Shown: positions 43,433-52,498, counted from the first letter of the stretch. The stretch: 64,000 bases of DNA from Alphaproteobacteria bacterium (GCA_028277405.1 JANQGH010000026.1:62001-126000); one strand, 5' to 3'. Notes: a model not told the origin generated them from the sequence alone. A program made the numbers and translations.

Positions 43433-43551
43433 CGCAAAGGCTCCTTGCTTGCAGAGGCGGGTATCAGTGTCGGCCCGATCGGCTGCACGCACAACCCGAG
43501 CGCGTGCGACATCTCAGCCAGTCTTGCAAGGCATGTATGGCAAAGCCCGAC

Positions 43552-44286
43552 TCAGGGCACGAGATCGTCCAGATAGAGCGGCAGCATCTCGCGCCAGGTC
43601 GGCCAGTCATGATCGTAGGTCTCGCCCCAGGGATCGACCCGGTTGGGAATGCCTTTGCCTCCCAGGATATCGGCCATGGCCCAGCTCTCGCCAGGGCTCT
43701 CCCATCGGCCCTGGCCAAAGGCCATGAGGATGAAGCGCCGGCGCAGCTGGTCGAGGACCGGCCCCTCCCCAAGCTGGGGCAGGAAGGCGCGGGGCGAGGC
43801 GAAGTAGAAATCCTCATTGCCCTGAAACCCGAACAGCCGTTCCAGATCGTAGGTGCCGCTCATGGCGATCGCCGTGCGGAACAGCCAGGGGTAGCGGCAG
43901 GTCACCGCGACGGATGTGAAGGCGCCGATCGAAGCGCCGGTCGCGACGATCTCGATCGCGTCGTTCTGGCAATCGGAGCGGATCGCGGGCGCGACCTCGT
44001 AGGCGATGTAGTCTTCATACTGGTTCAACAACCAGCAACGATGCTCGACCGACCCCTCGTGGGCCGACAAGGCCCGACCCGCCACGCTGTCGCAAGAATA
44101 GATCTTGATCCGCCCCGCCTCGATCAGCGGCCCAAGGGCGTGGACCAGGTGCATGCGCTCCACCTCCTCGGCGTCGCCGCCGGCGGTTGGAAAAAGCAGC
44201 ACCGGCTGGCCCCAATGGCCCCAGCGCACGAGCATGATGTCCTGCTGGCAGCGCGGCGAGTACCACCTAGAAACCGTCTTGGTCAC
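43552..44286 (-). CDS. Esterase family (alpha/beta hydrolase) protein, third gene of an esterase/ATP-grasp module
   Basis: The 244-residue alpha/beta hydrolase is related to the esterase-D/PF00756 group. The nucleophile S119 sits in ATGASIGAFTSVA, and a histidine that may complete the triad lies in YDHDWPTWREML (H226). I use the GTG at 44286, which overlaps the end of the ATP-grasp gene by 20 bp and has GGAAGGGG upstream; a longer frame would read 90 residues antisense-like into its neighbour. The sequence SPRCQQDIMLVRWGHWGQPV then LLFPTAGGDAEEVERM is characteristic of this esterase subgroup. Substrate unknown. Confidence 0.82.
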   Translation of the reverse strand: MTKTVSRWYSPRCQQDIMLVRWGHWGQPVLLFPTAGGDAEEVERMHLVHALGPLIEAGRIKIYSCDSVAGRALSAHEGSVEHRCWLLNQYEDYIAYEVAPAIRSDCQNDAIEIVATGASIGAFTSVAVTCRYPWLFRTAIAMSGTYDLERLFGFQGNEDFYFASPRAFLPQLGEGPVLDQLRRRFILMAFGQGRWESPGESWAMADILGGKGIPNRVDPWGETYDHDWPTWREMLPLYLDDLVP

Positions 44287-45523
44287 CGGCGGCCCCTTCC
44301 TGTTCGCGCCAAAGCTGGACGCGGCCCCAGAACAGCTCCGTGAACTCGTCCACCTCATGGGCCGGGAACAGGGACGTGACCTTCTGGTGGATCGCATCGC
44401 GCATGGTTGGCGAGCCGAAGAAGGAGTAGGCCAACTCGTCAAGATGCCCCAGCCGGGTGCGGCAAAACTCGCGGAACTTCTCGGTCTCGTACCGCTCATG
44501 CGCGATCCTGGCATATTCGCGCAGCTTCTCCCTCGGCGGCAGATCCCGGTCCGCAACCTCGTAGAACGGCGCCCAGTCCATGTTCTTGCGCATCGGGCGC
44601 CCGGTAGCGGCGGCGAAGATCGACCAGCGCAGGTTGGCCTTGATCAGCCAGGGAAAATGATAGTGCAGCGAGGTCACCTGGCTGTCCGGACAGGCATTGG
44701 CGAAATCGATCGGATGCCAGATGCCGTCGCGCCGCAGCGCCTCGCACGAGTTGAAGTCCCAGCCGAAGAACGCGTTGATGGTCAACGTCATGTCCTCCAG
44801 CACGGACTGGTCTTCGGCGGACAGGAAGTCGATGTCGAGGCGATAGCGGTCGTGCAGCGGCGCGCCGGGGTCGTAGTTCACCTTGCGCGTCTGCGGCCCC
44901 AGCCCGACGCAGCGGACGAACCAGTCATGCGGCAGAATGGCGACCTGCAGGTTCATGATTTCCGTGCCGCTGGCGTCGTAGGCGCGGTGAAAGCCGTCGG
45001 CGTCGTCGATCTTGGTCACGCCCTTCCAGCCGCCGCCGTGATAGGGCTTCATGAAGAACGGGTAGCCGATCTGATCGCCGATCTCCTCCAGCGAAAACAT
45101 GCGCGCATATTGTCTCAGGGTCGGTTCCAGATCGTCCGACGGGTCGTACGATTTGGCCGGCAGCATCCAGGTGTCCGGCACCGGCAGGCCCAGACGCATC
45201 ATCGCGGCGTAGGAGGTGTGCTTTTCGTTCGACTGCAGCGACCAGGGATTGTTGTAGACATAGAGATCGTTCAGCAGGATGGCCTTTTTGATCCATTCCC
45301 GGCTGACCGAATACCAATGGGTCAGCCGGTCGATGACGACGTCGTATTTCACCGGCTGGCGCAGGTTGAACGGCTCGATCGTCACCCGCTCGCAGGTAAA
45401 CGCCAGCCGACGCCCATCCAGCTCGAAGTCCAGCTTCAACTGGTCGAACAGCGTCTCGTAACAGATCGGCCAACAGATATCGGCCCCCAACGACAGTCCG
45501 ATGTTGACCGTGCGATCGCTCAT
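44267..45523 (-). CDS. ATP-grasp family ligase, unknown substrate
   Basis: The 418-residue protein has a pre-ATP-grasp domain (DVVIDRLTHWYSVSREWIKK, then NDLYVYNNPWSLQSNEKHTS) and an ATP-grasp fold. ATP-binding K159 and the glycine loop lie in YPFFMKPYHGGGWKGVTKID. Likely metal ligands are E261, D273 and N276 in NSCEALRRDGIWHPIDFANA. ATP-grasp enzymes activate a carboxylate as acyl-phosphate and join it to an amine or thiol. The strong GGAGGTGAC ribosome-binding site precedes the ATG. It lies between two esterase genes in the same operon, which suggests synthesis or remodelling of an ester/amide product. Confidence 0.85.
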   Translation of the reverse strand: MSDRTVNIGLSLGADICWPICYETLFDQLKLDFELDGRRLAFTCERVTIEPFNLRQPVKYDVVIDRLTHWYSVSREWIKKAILLNDLYVYNNPWSLQSNEKHTSYAAMMRLGLPVPDTWMLPAKSYDPSDDLEPTLRQYARMFSLEEIGDQIGYPFFMKPYHGGGWKGVTKIDDADGFHRAYDASGTEIMNLQVAILPHDWFVRCVGLGPQTRKVNYDPGAPLHDRYRLDIDFLSAEDQSVLEDMTLTINAFFGWDFNSCEALRRDGIWHPIDFANACPDSQVTSLHYHFPWLIKANLRWSIFAAATGRPMRKNMDWAPFYEVADRDLPPREKLREYARIAHERYETEKFREFCRTRLGHLDELAYSFFGSPTMRDAIHQKVTSLFPAHEVDEFTELFWGRVQLWREQEGAAGDQDGF

Positions 45524-45560
45524 GTCACCTCCGCCATTCCCGCCGCCGGTTTGAGCCCGG

Positions 45561-46751
45561 TCAGCCTTCAGTGTCGGGCCGTCGCAGGACCCACATCAGC
45601 CCGTCGCGCAACTGGTCGCGCCAATTGTGCCAATGGTGCCCGTCCCATGTGCTTTTGAACAGCACCTCGACCCCGTGCGAGCGCAGGAAGCTGGCAAGCG
45701 CCCGGTTCTCGTCCGCCAACCCTTCAAGCTCGCCGGTCGAGACAAAGGCGCGGGTGCCGGGGATCGGCGGCGTGCGCCGCAGGGCCCTGACCAGCCGTGC
45801 GATCTGGTGAAAGACCGGGTGCTGGCGTTGTTCCAGTGCGCGGTCATCCAGAATGAACGTGCCGGATTTGAGGATCAGGCCGCCAAAGATGCCCGGATAG
45901 CGAAAAGCGGTGGCCAGCGACGCCACCGCCCCAAGGCTGGCGCCCAGCAGCACCCGGTTGGCCGCGTCCGTCGAGATGCGATAGCGCGCGGTGATCGCCG
46001 GCAGCAACTCGTTGACCACGTAACGCGCGTGGTCGCGGGCCCTCGCATACTCGCCCATGCGGTCCTTGGTTTGGATCAGCACCGCCACCAAGGGCGGGAT
46101 GTCGCCCCAGTCGATCAGATTGTCGAGCGATGTCTTCAGGCTGGCATAGGTGTCGAAATCATCGCCGTCATGGATGATGACGAGCGGGTAGGGCGCGTCG
46201 GCGTCGTAACCCGCCGGCAGATAGGCCCGTTCATGACGGGTCCTGCCGAACGTCTCGCTGTCGACGGCCAGGGTCTCGACCGTGCCTTCGGGCGCACCGA
46301 GCGGCGTGCTCCATACAGGCGGCCGATAGCCCCAGGTGCGGCAGACCGAGTTCTCACCGAACGGATCGCCGGCCCGCGCCGGGTTCAACGGGTCGAGGAC
46401 CCAGTGCTCGCCATCGCCGTCGTGAACGGCCAGCTTGTACTCGAACCGGCCGCCATCTTCGACCGGCAGCGTCAGCAGCCACAGATCGGTGTTCGGGACC
46501 TGGGCAAAGCTGTTCCGCTCGACGCCCGCATGTATCCAGCGTAGCAGCTCAACCCGGTCGGCCGTGCCGCGCCAGGCGAACGTCGCGGTGCCGGGGGATG
46601 TCAACGGAAACGCATTGGCCGCCAGAAACGCATCGATTGAGTCGGGGCCAAATTGGCCCTCGGCGAGGAATGTAGCCACCGACGGATGCCGTTCGCTCGG
46701 GTCTGCATTGGCGCTATCGTCTGTCCGCATTGTCTCTCTGGGGTCCGACAT
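45561..46751 (-). CDS. Enterochelin-esterase-like protein with N-terminal E-set domain
   Basis: The 396-residue protein combines an N-terminal immunoglobulin-like E-set (CBM48-like) domain (about 50-140; ATFAWRGTADRVELLRWIHA and WLLTLPVEDGGRFEYKLAV) with a C-terminal esterase-D fold. The fold starts with ERAYLPAGYDADAPYPLVII. The nucleophile S272 is in LLGASLGAVASLA, and the histidine cluster GHHWHNWRDQL (372-375) holds the likely catalytic histidine. This is the architecture of Fes-type siderophore esterases, but no siderophore genes or iron transporters are nearby. It is the first gene of the module. Confidence 0.85.
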   Translation of the reverse strand: MSDPRETMRTDDSANADPSERHPSVATFLAEGQFGPDSIDAFLAANAFPLTSPGTATFAWRGTADRVELLRWIHAGVERNSFAQVPNTDLWLLTLPVEDGGRFEYKLAVHDGDGEHWVLDPLNPARAGDPFGENSVCRTWGYRPPVWSTPLGAPEGTVETLAVDSETFGRTRHERAYLPAGYDADAPYPLVIIHDGDDFDTYASLKTSLDNLIDWGDIPPLVAVLIQTKDRMGEYARARDHARYVVNELLPAITARYRISTDAANRVLLGASLGAVASLATAFRYPGIFGGLILKSGTFILDDRALEQRQHPVFHQIARLVRALRRTPPIPGTRAFVSTGELEGLADENRALASFLRSHGVEVLFKSTWDGHHWHNWRDQLRDGLMWVLRRPDTEG

Positions 46752-46826
46752 CGCATCAGGGGGGGTGGTTATCCGGGACCGTTGGTATCAGTCGCTGATT
46801 CCCCTGAGCTTTCGGGAATGGGGCGC

Positions 46827-47306
46827 TTACCTATATTGGGCCGCCGCAATGAACTCGGAGAAGGCTTCGCACCATATGAGGACGGTTGTGTAGTCATCGA
46901 TATCCACGTCGCCGGGGATGTCCAGGGCGAAGCCCTCAAAGGAGTTGACCGGTCCAATAACCTGGCTTTCGCCCTTTAGAGGAAGGAAATCGTCCTCGTG
47001 CTCGACAAACTGGGGCACGAGATACAAGACGTAGTCAGGTCCTGGTGCCAGCTCCCCTTCGTGCACGATCTGCGTTTGCGTCAGGCTGATTGTCCCTTCA
47101 CCCCAGTGCAGAAAATCGTTGCCTCGCAGATCCTCCGTGATGTCCGCCGCGTAGAGCGCGTTCTCGGCAATCGCTTCGAGCGTTGCCGCGCTCGGAGACG
47201 GCCGTTCTGTCAGAATGGGCAGCATGTAGACACCAAGAACGAAACCTGCCGCCAAGAACAGCGCATGTGTCGTGATGCCGGCAAGAATTATGAGAGTACG
47301 CCGCAT
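46827..47306 (-). CDS. DM13 domain protein
   Basis: The 159-residue exported protein has an N-terminal hydrophobic segment (about 3-27) that could be a signal anchor, and a DM13 domain over the rest. Evidence for DM13 is GPDYVLYLVPQFVEHE, LPLKGESQVIGPVNSFEGFA and IPGDVDIDDYTTVLIWCEAF. The last contains the conserved cysteine proposed to take part in electron transfer. The start at 47306 is supported by GGAAAGG upstream. It is 75 bp upstream of the esterase/ATP-grasp module, possibly in the same transcript. Confidence 0.78.
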   Translation of the reverse strand: MRRTLIILAGITTHALFLAAGFVLGVYMLPILTERPSPSAATLEAIAENALYAADITEDLRGNDFLHWGEGTISLTQTQIVHEGELAPGPDYVLYLVPQFVEHEDDFLPLKGESQVIGPVNSFEGFALDIPGDVDIDDYTTVLIWCEAFSEFIAAAQYR

Positions 47307-47584
47307 GACTTCTGCCTTTCCGAGCGTGTTTCGGCTGAACCGGCCGTTTGCGCTACCGCAAGCGTCGCTTCGGGCGGCAAGCCATCGGACTGCTGTTCCA
47401 ACTGGATGAAAGTTTAGGGGCAGGTCAAGAGCCCTCAACCAGACCTTGGCCGTGCAAACGATGAAGCGGCCAATTGTGGTGCTGCCAAACAAGACCGGCA
47501 ACCCAGCCTTTCACGGTGCGGGCTTGCGGCCGGAGGGTGACTAAAGTTGGATAGTCGGCCGAGTAAACCCAAGCCGGAGACCGT

Positions 47585-48574
47585 ATGACCACGCCCCCGA
47601 CCCTGGCCGAGATCGAGGCGACCCGCGCGCGCATCGCACCCTATGTGCTGGAAACCCCCATGCTGGCCTATTACGGCAGCGCGGTGCCCCGGCGCTTGCC
47701 GGCGGGCACCGAGCCCGTGCTGAAGCTTGAGCTGTTCCAGCGCACGGGCAGCTTCAAGGCACGCGGCGCGGTGAACGTGATGCTGTCCCTGTCGGACGCG
47801 GAGCGATCGCGTGGCGTCGTCGCCGCGTCGGCCGGCAACCATGCGATGGCGACCGCCTATGCCGCGAACGTGCTGGGTATCTCCGCCAAGGTGGCGATGC
47901 CGAAATCGTCCAACCCGTTCCGCGTCGCGCGCTGTCGCGCGTTTGGGGCGGAGATCGTCTTCGCCGACCATGTCGGCGAGCTGTTCGACCTGGTCGAGAC
48001 AATTCAGCGGCAGGAAGGCCGTGTCATGGTCCACCCGTTCGAGGGTCCGCGCACCTTCGAGGGCACCGCCACCGTGGGTTGGGAGATCGGTCGCGACGCC
48101 CCGGACCTGGACGCGGTCATCGTTCCGGTCGGCGGCGGTGGCCTGATCTCGGGCATCGCCTCGGCGATCAAGCAGTTGAAGCCCGATTGTGCCGTCTTCG
48201 GCGTCGAGCCGGCCGGGGCCCAAGGCATGACGCAAAGCCTTGCTGCCGGCGCCCCTTTGGACAAGGTGACCGTAAACACCATCGCCGACAGCCTCGGCGC
48301 CCCGCACCACCGCGCCGGCTCGCTCGCCCTGGTCCAGCGTTTCGTCGACGACATGGTCACGGTTGAGGACCAGGAGATGATCGACGCCATGGCCGTCATG
48401 TTCGGCGATCTGAAACTGGCCGTGGAACCCGCCGGCGCGGCCGCGCTCGCGGCACTGTTGGGTCCGCTGAAGTCCAGGCTGGCCGGCAAGCGCGTGGGTA
48501 TCGTCGTCTGCGGCACGAATATCGACCAGAGTACCTATTGCAAGTTGTTGGGAAGGGCGTCACCTGAGAAATAG
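47585..48574 (+). CDS. Threonine/serine dehydratase family PLP enzyme
   Basis: The 329-residue enzyme of fold type II has the PLP lysine in FQRTGSFKARGAVNVM, the substrate loop AASAGNHAMATAYAA, and the phosphate-binding glycine loop VGGGGLISGIASAIK. These are the standard threonine ammonia-lyase/serine racemase elements. No C-terminal ACT domain is present, so it is a catabolic or racemase-type enzyme rather than the feedback-inhibited IlvA. It is divergent from the DM13 gene across 278 bp. Confidence 0.88.
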   Translation: MTTPPTLAEIEATRARIAPYVLETPMLAYYGSAVPRRLPAGTEPVLKLELFQRTGSFKARGAVNVMLSLSDAERSRGVVAASAGNHAMATAYAANVLGISAKVAMPKSSNPFRVARCRAFGAEIVFADHVGELFDLVETIQRQEGRVMVHPFEGPRTFEGTATVGWEIGRDAPDLDAVIVPVGGGGLISGIASAIKQLKPDCAVFGVEPAGAQGMTQSLAAGAPLDKVTVNTIADSLGAPHHRAGSLALVQRFVDDMVTVEDQEMIDAMAVMFGDLKLAVEPAGAAALAALLGPLKSRLAGKRVGIVVCGTNIDQSTYCKLLGRASPEK

Positions 48575-48666
48575 CGCGCAGCCGGGTAGCCGGGCCGACC
48601 GGCAGTGGCCTCTCGAGCCCATGCGGCGCGCTTGTCGGCGTGCCGATTGCACGTGAGGTTCAGCAC

Positions 48667-49230
48667 ATGGCCAGCGAGCAAGTCCGCATACGTGCTGCGC
48701 GAAGTGAGGATGTTGCTGCAATTGGCGAGATCGTCGTCGCCTCCTGGCGGCATACTTTCGACGGCATATTGCCTAGAGATTTCTTGATGTCGATGTCGCG
48801 GCGTCATCAGGAACGCCGGCATAGTCGAACTCTTTCGCTCGACTTCGTGCACTACGTCGTTGCTGTCACAAATGACGGGGAGGTGATTGGCTTTGCATCC
48901 GGTGGGCCAGGTCGCGATCCCGACTTGGTCCCCCGCAATGAACTCTATGCCATCTATGTGAAGCCTGGCTTCGAGCGTCGAGGGATCGGTCGTCGCCTGT
49001 TCGCCAGCATAATGGCCGCGCTGGCTACCTCTAAGCAGAAGGGCTTCTATCTCATGGCTCTTGCCGTCAACCCGAACCACTCATTCTATGCCAAGCTGGG
49101 CGGCGTCGAGACGGACGCACCTCGCATCCGATTGGGGCGTGATACTTATGAACAGGTTGCTTTTATCTGGGACGACCTGCCCGCGGCCGACACCGGCCGA
49201 CGTCAGCAGGGCCCTGCTGGTCTGTCATGA
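48667..49230 (+). CDS. GNAT family N-acetyltransferase
   Basis: The protein (about 187 residues) has ELYAIYVKPGFERRGIGRRL with the acetyl-CoA loop R-R-x-G-I-G-R, and ALAVNPNHSFYAKLGGVET. Its start QVRIRAARSEDVAAIGEIVV is the normal GNAT opening. The ATG at 48667 is supported by GAGG eight bases upstream; a GTG 27 bases earlier is an alternative. The acceptor is unknown. Confidence 0.85.
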   Translation: MASEQVRIRAARSEDVAAIGEIVVASWRHTFDGILPRDFLMSMSRRHQERRHSRTLSLDFVHYVVAVTNDGEVIGFASGGPGRDPDLVPRNELYAIYVKPGFERRGIGRRLFASIMAALATSKQKGFYLMALAVNPNHSFYAKLGGVETDAPRIRLGRDTYEQVAFIWDDLPAADTGRRQQGPAGLS

Positions 49231-49290
49231 TGGCTTTGGCCTCTTTTTGGCATGTTCGTTACAAATGGGCTTTGACCGCATTGCCGCTCG

Positions 49291-50349
49291 CTAATCGGTC
49301 ATCTCGATGACGCGAAGCAACGACTCGCCATCCTCGCGCAGGACAAAGGGAAAGCTGTCTTCGGGCCAATGCCCGATTTCCGGCCGAAGGGCGTGTGAAC
49401 AGCGCGCGCCATAGGCGAGGCCGTAGAGACAGGAGGCCAGAAGCGACCGCCTTTCATCGTTTGAAAACGGCCGTCCACGCGCTTGCTCATAATCCGCGAT
49501 GAAGGCCTGAATGTCGGCGGCTCTGGGCAAGTTGGGGCGGTCCGCATCGGTCCAATCAGCGGAGAAGCTGTACGCCGTGCCGGCGACAAGCTTCGCTTCC
49601 GGCATCCAGGCCAGCGAATCCCAGTCGTAGGTGGCGACGATCTCGTCGCCGTCGAAGAGGACATGTTCCACGCGCCAGTCGCAGTGGCCGAGCACCGGCA
49701 GGCCTTCATGCTTTTCCAAGGCACGCGCGCGGGCGGCAAACGCGTCGATCCATTCCGCCCCCGCCGTGGTCCTCTCGAAATCGAACAGTTTCGAGTGCGG
49801 CTGGGGGTAAAGCGTCTTGCCACCAAAGAATGGCTTCAGGCAGGAGGTATCGAAATCAACGCTTCGCAGCGTTTCGACCAAATCGGCGAGGCCGACAGCC
49901 ATTGCCTTGCGGTACTTCGGATCCAGGCCATCGACGCGGTGGCCACCTTCGAGGAAGCCCTCCACTGTCGCCAGACCCAGCCCCAGTGGGGCCGGGCCGG
50001 CAATCGGCAGTGCACAGGGATAACCGCGCTCATGCAGCCAGCCCATGACACGGCAGACAGCCGATAGGGACGACGCGTCGGAATTGAGACCGCGGTTCGC
50101 GGAGGCGGGAAGGCGAGCCTTTACCACGACCTTGCGTCCATCGCGCAGTCGGACCCCATGGGCACTGCCAATGCTCGATTTCTGGAACACGTAGCCGGCA
50201 ATTCCCGAGCCGAGATGTTGGCAGCAGAACTCGTCCATCACGGCAAAGATTTCGTCCGCACGGCCGGTGCCGAAGATGTCGAGTTCGACAATCGGCGATT
50301 CCCAGTCATCGATTGCAGCCTGGATCACTGCGACAAGATCATTCGGCAC
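49291..50349 (-). CDS. Aminoglycoside-phosphotransferase-fold (APH) family protein
   Basis: The 352-residue kinase-like protein has the catalytic loop LPVLGHCDWRVEHVLF and the metal motif ATYDWDSLAW. In the family loop H-G-D-x4-N, the aspartate is kept but the asparagine is replaced by histidine (HCDWRVEH), so magnesium binding may differ. The N-lobe lysine is likely in GRKVVVKARLPASANR. These kinases phosphorylate antibiotics, homoserine, choline or unknown metabolites; resistance is only one possibility. Confidence 0.8.
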   Translation of the reverse strand: MPNDLVAVIQAAIDDWESPIVELDIFGTGRADEIFAVMDEFCCQHLGSGIAGYVFQKSSIGSAHGVRLRDGRKVVVKARLPASANRGLNSDASSLSAVCRVMGWLHERGYPCALPIAGPAPLGLGLATVEGFLEGGHRVDGLDPKYRKAMAVGLADLVETLRSVDFDTSCLKPFFGGKTLYPQPHSKLFDFERTTAGAEWIDAFAARARALEKHEGLPVLGHCDWRVEHVLFDGDEIVATYDWDSLAWMPEAKLVAGTAYSFSADWTDADRPNLPRAADIQAFIADYEQARGRPFSNDERRSLLASCLYGLAYGARCSHALRPEIGHWPEDSFPFVLREDGESLLRVIEMTD

Positions 50350-50547
50350 TGAAACCCCGTTATCCTATATAGCAGCGGTTCGCCTTCTTAGGTGCGACGA
50401 AACCAGCTTGCGCAGTCCAAAGGTTTGGACACGGCTCAAGGCATCAGCGAGCGTCGATGCAAGTCATCGCCGTATCTCAGTATCTGTCGGTTGATCGGGC
50501 TCTCACTTGTTCTCACGATCAGCCGCTTCTTGAGAGGAGGCCATTTC

Positions 50548-50832
50548 ATGACGGAAGGCGCAATCACCTTCTCCGCCAGGATCCTGCGCAAGCAGCCCGA
50601 CCTGCCGCGCTACATCGTCGTCAAGCCAGGCCATGTGGAGGGGCGCACCAAATCGTTCCGGGCGATGGTGCGGTTGAACGGGTCTCCGGCGTTCGAGCGG
50701 AACATCCGGCCCTGGGGCAAGGGGTCGGACGTCTTCTTTTTCAATCTCACCGATCCTCAGTGCAGGAAAGCCGGGCTGGACACCGGCGACTTGTGCACGG
50801 TTTGCATCGACCCCGTCGATCCGCCGGAATAG
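50548..50832 (+). CDS. DUF1905-like small protein
   Basis: The 94-residue protein begins at the ATG at 50548, which has AGAGGAGGCC upstream. The pattern resembles DUF1905: ITFSARILRKQPDLPRYIVV, AMVRLNGSPAFERNIRPWGK, and the ending AGLDTGDLCTVCIDPVD, a compact beta-barrel. The family has no established biochemical function. Neighbours (APH-like kinase, hydroxyacid dehydrogenase) face away and give no clue. Confidence 0.65.
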   Translation: MTEGAITFSARILRKQPDLPRYIVVKPGHVEGRTKSFRAMVRLNGSPAFERNIRPWGKGSDVFFFNLTDPQCRKAGLDTGDLCTVCIDPVDPPE

Positions 50833-50887
50833 CCGTGTTGGGCCGGAAGTGTCCAATTGTCAGGTGGGCTGAGTATAGCGCCGAGCC

Positions 50888-51832
50888 CTAATAGGCGCGC
50901 GCACGGTCGATCAGGCCGACAGGTGTCTCGCCCGCCCAGACATGCCGTAGATCTTCGGTTATCAGTCTCGCGACCGTGCCTTTGCGCGATTCAACGGCGA
51001 TATGCGGAGTGACGGAGATCGCGGGATGTGTCCAGAAGGCGTGCCCTTTGGGCAGCGGCTCCGTGGCAGCGACGTCGAGCGCGGCGTGGCGCAGTTGACC
51101 GGTATCGAGGGCCTCCAACAGGTGCTCTTCGACCAGTTGCTGGCCGCGGCCCAGGTTGATCAGCATCCCGCCTCTGGCCATGGCATTGAATAGCGAACGG
51201 TCCAGGAACCCAACCGTCTCCGCCGTGGCGGGCAGGAGATTGATGACGATTTGGGCATCGCGGACCGCCGCCTGCTTCCCATCCTGCTCAGAGAGAATCC
51301 TCACATTGCCGGACCCCTCCCTGGGGCTCTTGGCGAAGGCGGTGACGCAATAACCAAGCCGCGACAGCGCATCGGATACCGCCTGTCCCATAAGGCCAAA
51401 GCCCAGTACCGAAATACGGTACTCCGTCGTTGGCGGGTAGGGGTTTCTTTGCCAGATCTCGCCCGATTGCTGCCGGGCATATCTCGCCATGTCGCGATGC
51501 TCGCCGACGACATATCGAAGCGCAAAGGCCGCCATGTCCTTTGCCTGCTGCGGATCCCGGACACGGGTGACAGGGACATCGGCCGGCAGGCTTGAACAGT
51601 GGAGGATATGGTGCACGCCGGCGGCTATCGATGAGATCAGCCGCAGCGAGGGGTAGTCATCGAACGCCTTGTCCGCCGGTTCCCAGCAAAGCGCGAACTC
51701 GACGCTTTCAGGCGCTTCGATCTCGGCGGGGTTGCGAAGCACGACGGTATCGTCGAAAGGCGCGAACGCCGACCCGTAGTAGGATTTCAGATCAATGCTT
51801 TCGCTGAGGTAGACGCCTTGGACCGGTTTCAT
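50888..51832 (-). CDS. Glyoxylate/hydroxypyruvate reductase A-like 2-hydroxyacid dehydrogenase
   Basis: The 314-residue NAD(P)H-dependent enzyme resembles GhrA. Its Rossmann motif is ISVLGFGLMGQAVSDALSRL. The substrate arginine lies in LINLGRGQQLVEEHLLEAL and the catalytic histidine in VTPHIAVESRKGTVARL. The early motif LRLISSIAAGVHHIL is GhrA-like. It would reduce glyoxylate or hydroxypyruvate to glycolate or D-glycerate. It is distinct from the dehydrogenase in the second TTT operon. Confidence 0.85.
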   Translation of the reverse strand: MKPVQGVYLSESIDLKSYYGSAFAPFDDTVVLRNPAEIEAPESVEFALCWEPADKAFDDYPSLRLISSIAAGVHHILHCSSLPADVPVTRVRDPQQAKDMAAFALRYVVGEHRDMARYARQQSGEIWQRNPYPPTTEYRISVLGFGLMGQAVSDALSRLGYCVTAFAKSPREGSGNVRILSEQDGKQAAVRDAQIVINLLPATAETVGFLDRSLFNAMARGGMLINLGRGQQLVEEHLLEALDTGQLRHAALDVAATEPLPKGHAFWTHPAISVTPHIAVESRKGTVARLITEDLRHVWAGETPVGLIDRARAY

Positions 51833-51919
51833 CCGTTCCTCTCGGTTTGCCGTCGCGCGGGCTCAGGCCGACACCTCAAACGTATGATGAAGTCACGATG
51901 TGGTCCAAATGCGCCGTAA

Positions 51920-52315
51920 TCATTCGCCAGAGGTGTCGACCTTCCACCAGCGCGGACATTTTGCGCGGTACGAGTGGGAGGTCGGCCTGAGTTCGCGGTA
52001 GCCCGGCTTGTCGAAGACGCCGAGAAGCAGCGCAACCGTGGGCTCATCGTCGATGGCGCCGATCGTGCCCCCGCAAGACCGGCAATAGGCGCGGCTGGAG
52101 GTGTCGGACGACCGATATGTCGCGGGAGCGCCATTCTTTCCGGTCCACGCGACCGAGTCCTTTGGAAACTCAACCCAGGCGACGGTAAGCGCGCCGCTGT
52201 GCCGCTGGCACATCTTGCACGAGCAGGTGTGGGGCCTGAGCGCGGGCCCAAGGGCACGAAAGCGCGTGGCACCGCACAGGCAGCCGCCGTCGTAAGCGCG
52301 TGGTTTGCTCGTCAT
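51920..52315 (-). CDS. GFA family (glutathione-dependent formaldehyde-activating/CENP-V-like) protein
   Basis: This 131-residue zinc protein has the cysteine pattern of the family. GGCLCGATRFRA is followed by TCSCKMCQRHSGA, and further on YCRSCGGTIGA. These provide seven cysteines for two zinc sites. Family members include a proposed S-hydroxymethylglutathione-forming enzyme, but most are of unknown function. No formaldehyde-oxidation gene lies nearby. Confidence 0.88.
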   Translation of the reverse strand: MTSKPRAYDGGCLCGATRFRALGPALRPHTCSCKMCQRHSGALTVAWVEFPKDSVAWTGKNGAPATYRSSDTSSRAYCRSCGGTIGAIDDEPTVALLLGVFDKPGYRELRPTSHSYRAKCPRWWKVDTSGE

Positions 52316-52498
52316 AGGTCTCGTCGGCTGGGTGTCGCGGGGTCGGCGCTCGACACGTAGGAGGCAGCGTCGGACCTATCAAGTGCGCTCGGCGCGAGCC
52401 CAAGAATAGGCCGGAGGTTTCAGGCCGAAGGAGATGCTGCGTGCGTCTGACCTTACCTGGTACCGCGTTCGAGCGGAACGTGCGTTCACTGGTGACGC

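Noticed and set aside
44105..45658. Long plus-strand frame opposite the esterase and ATP-grasp genes (517 codons)
   Set aside because: Low-complexity His/Arg/Val composition and no motifs; the minus-strand genes have intact active sites.
45561..46751. Siderophore (enterobactin) utilisation locus
   Set aside because: The first esterase looks Fes-like, but no siderophore synthesis, TonB receptor or iron ABC genes are nearby, and the ATP-grasp partner is not part of that pathway.
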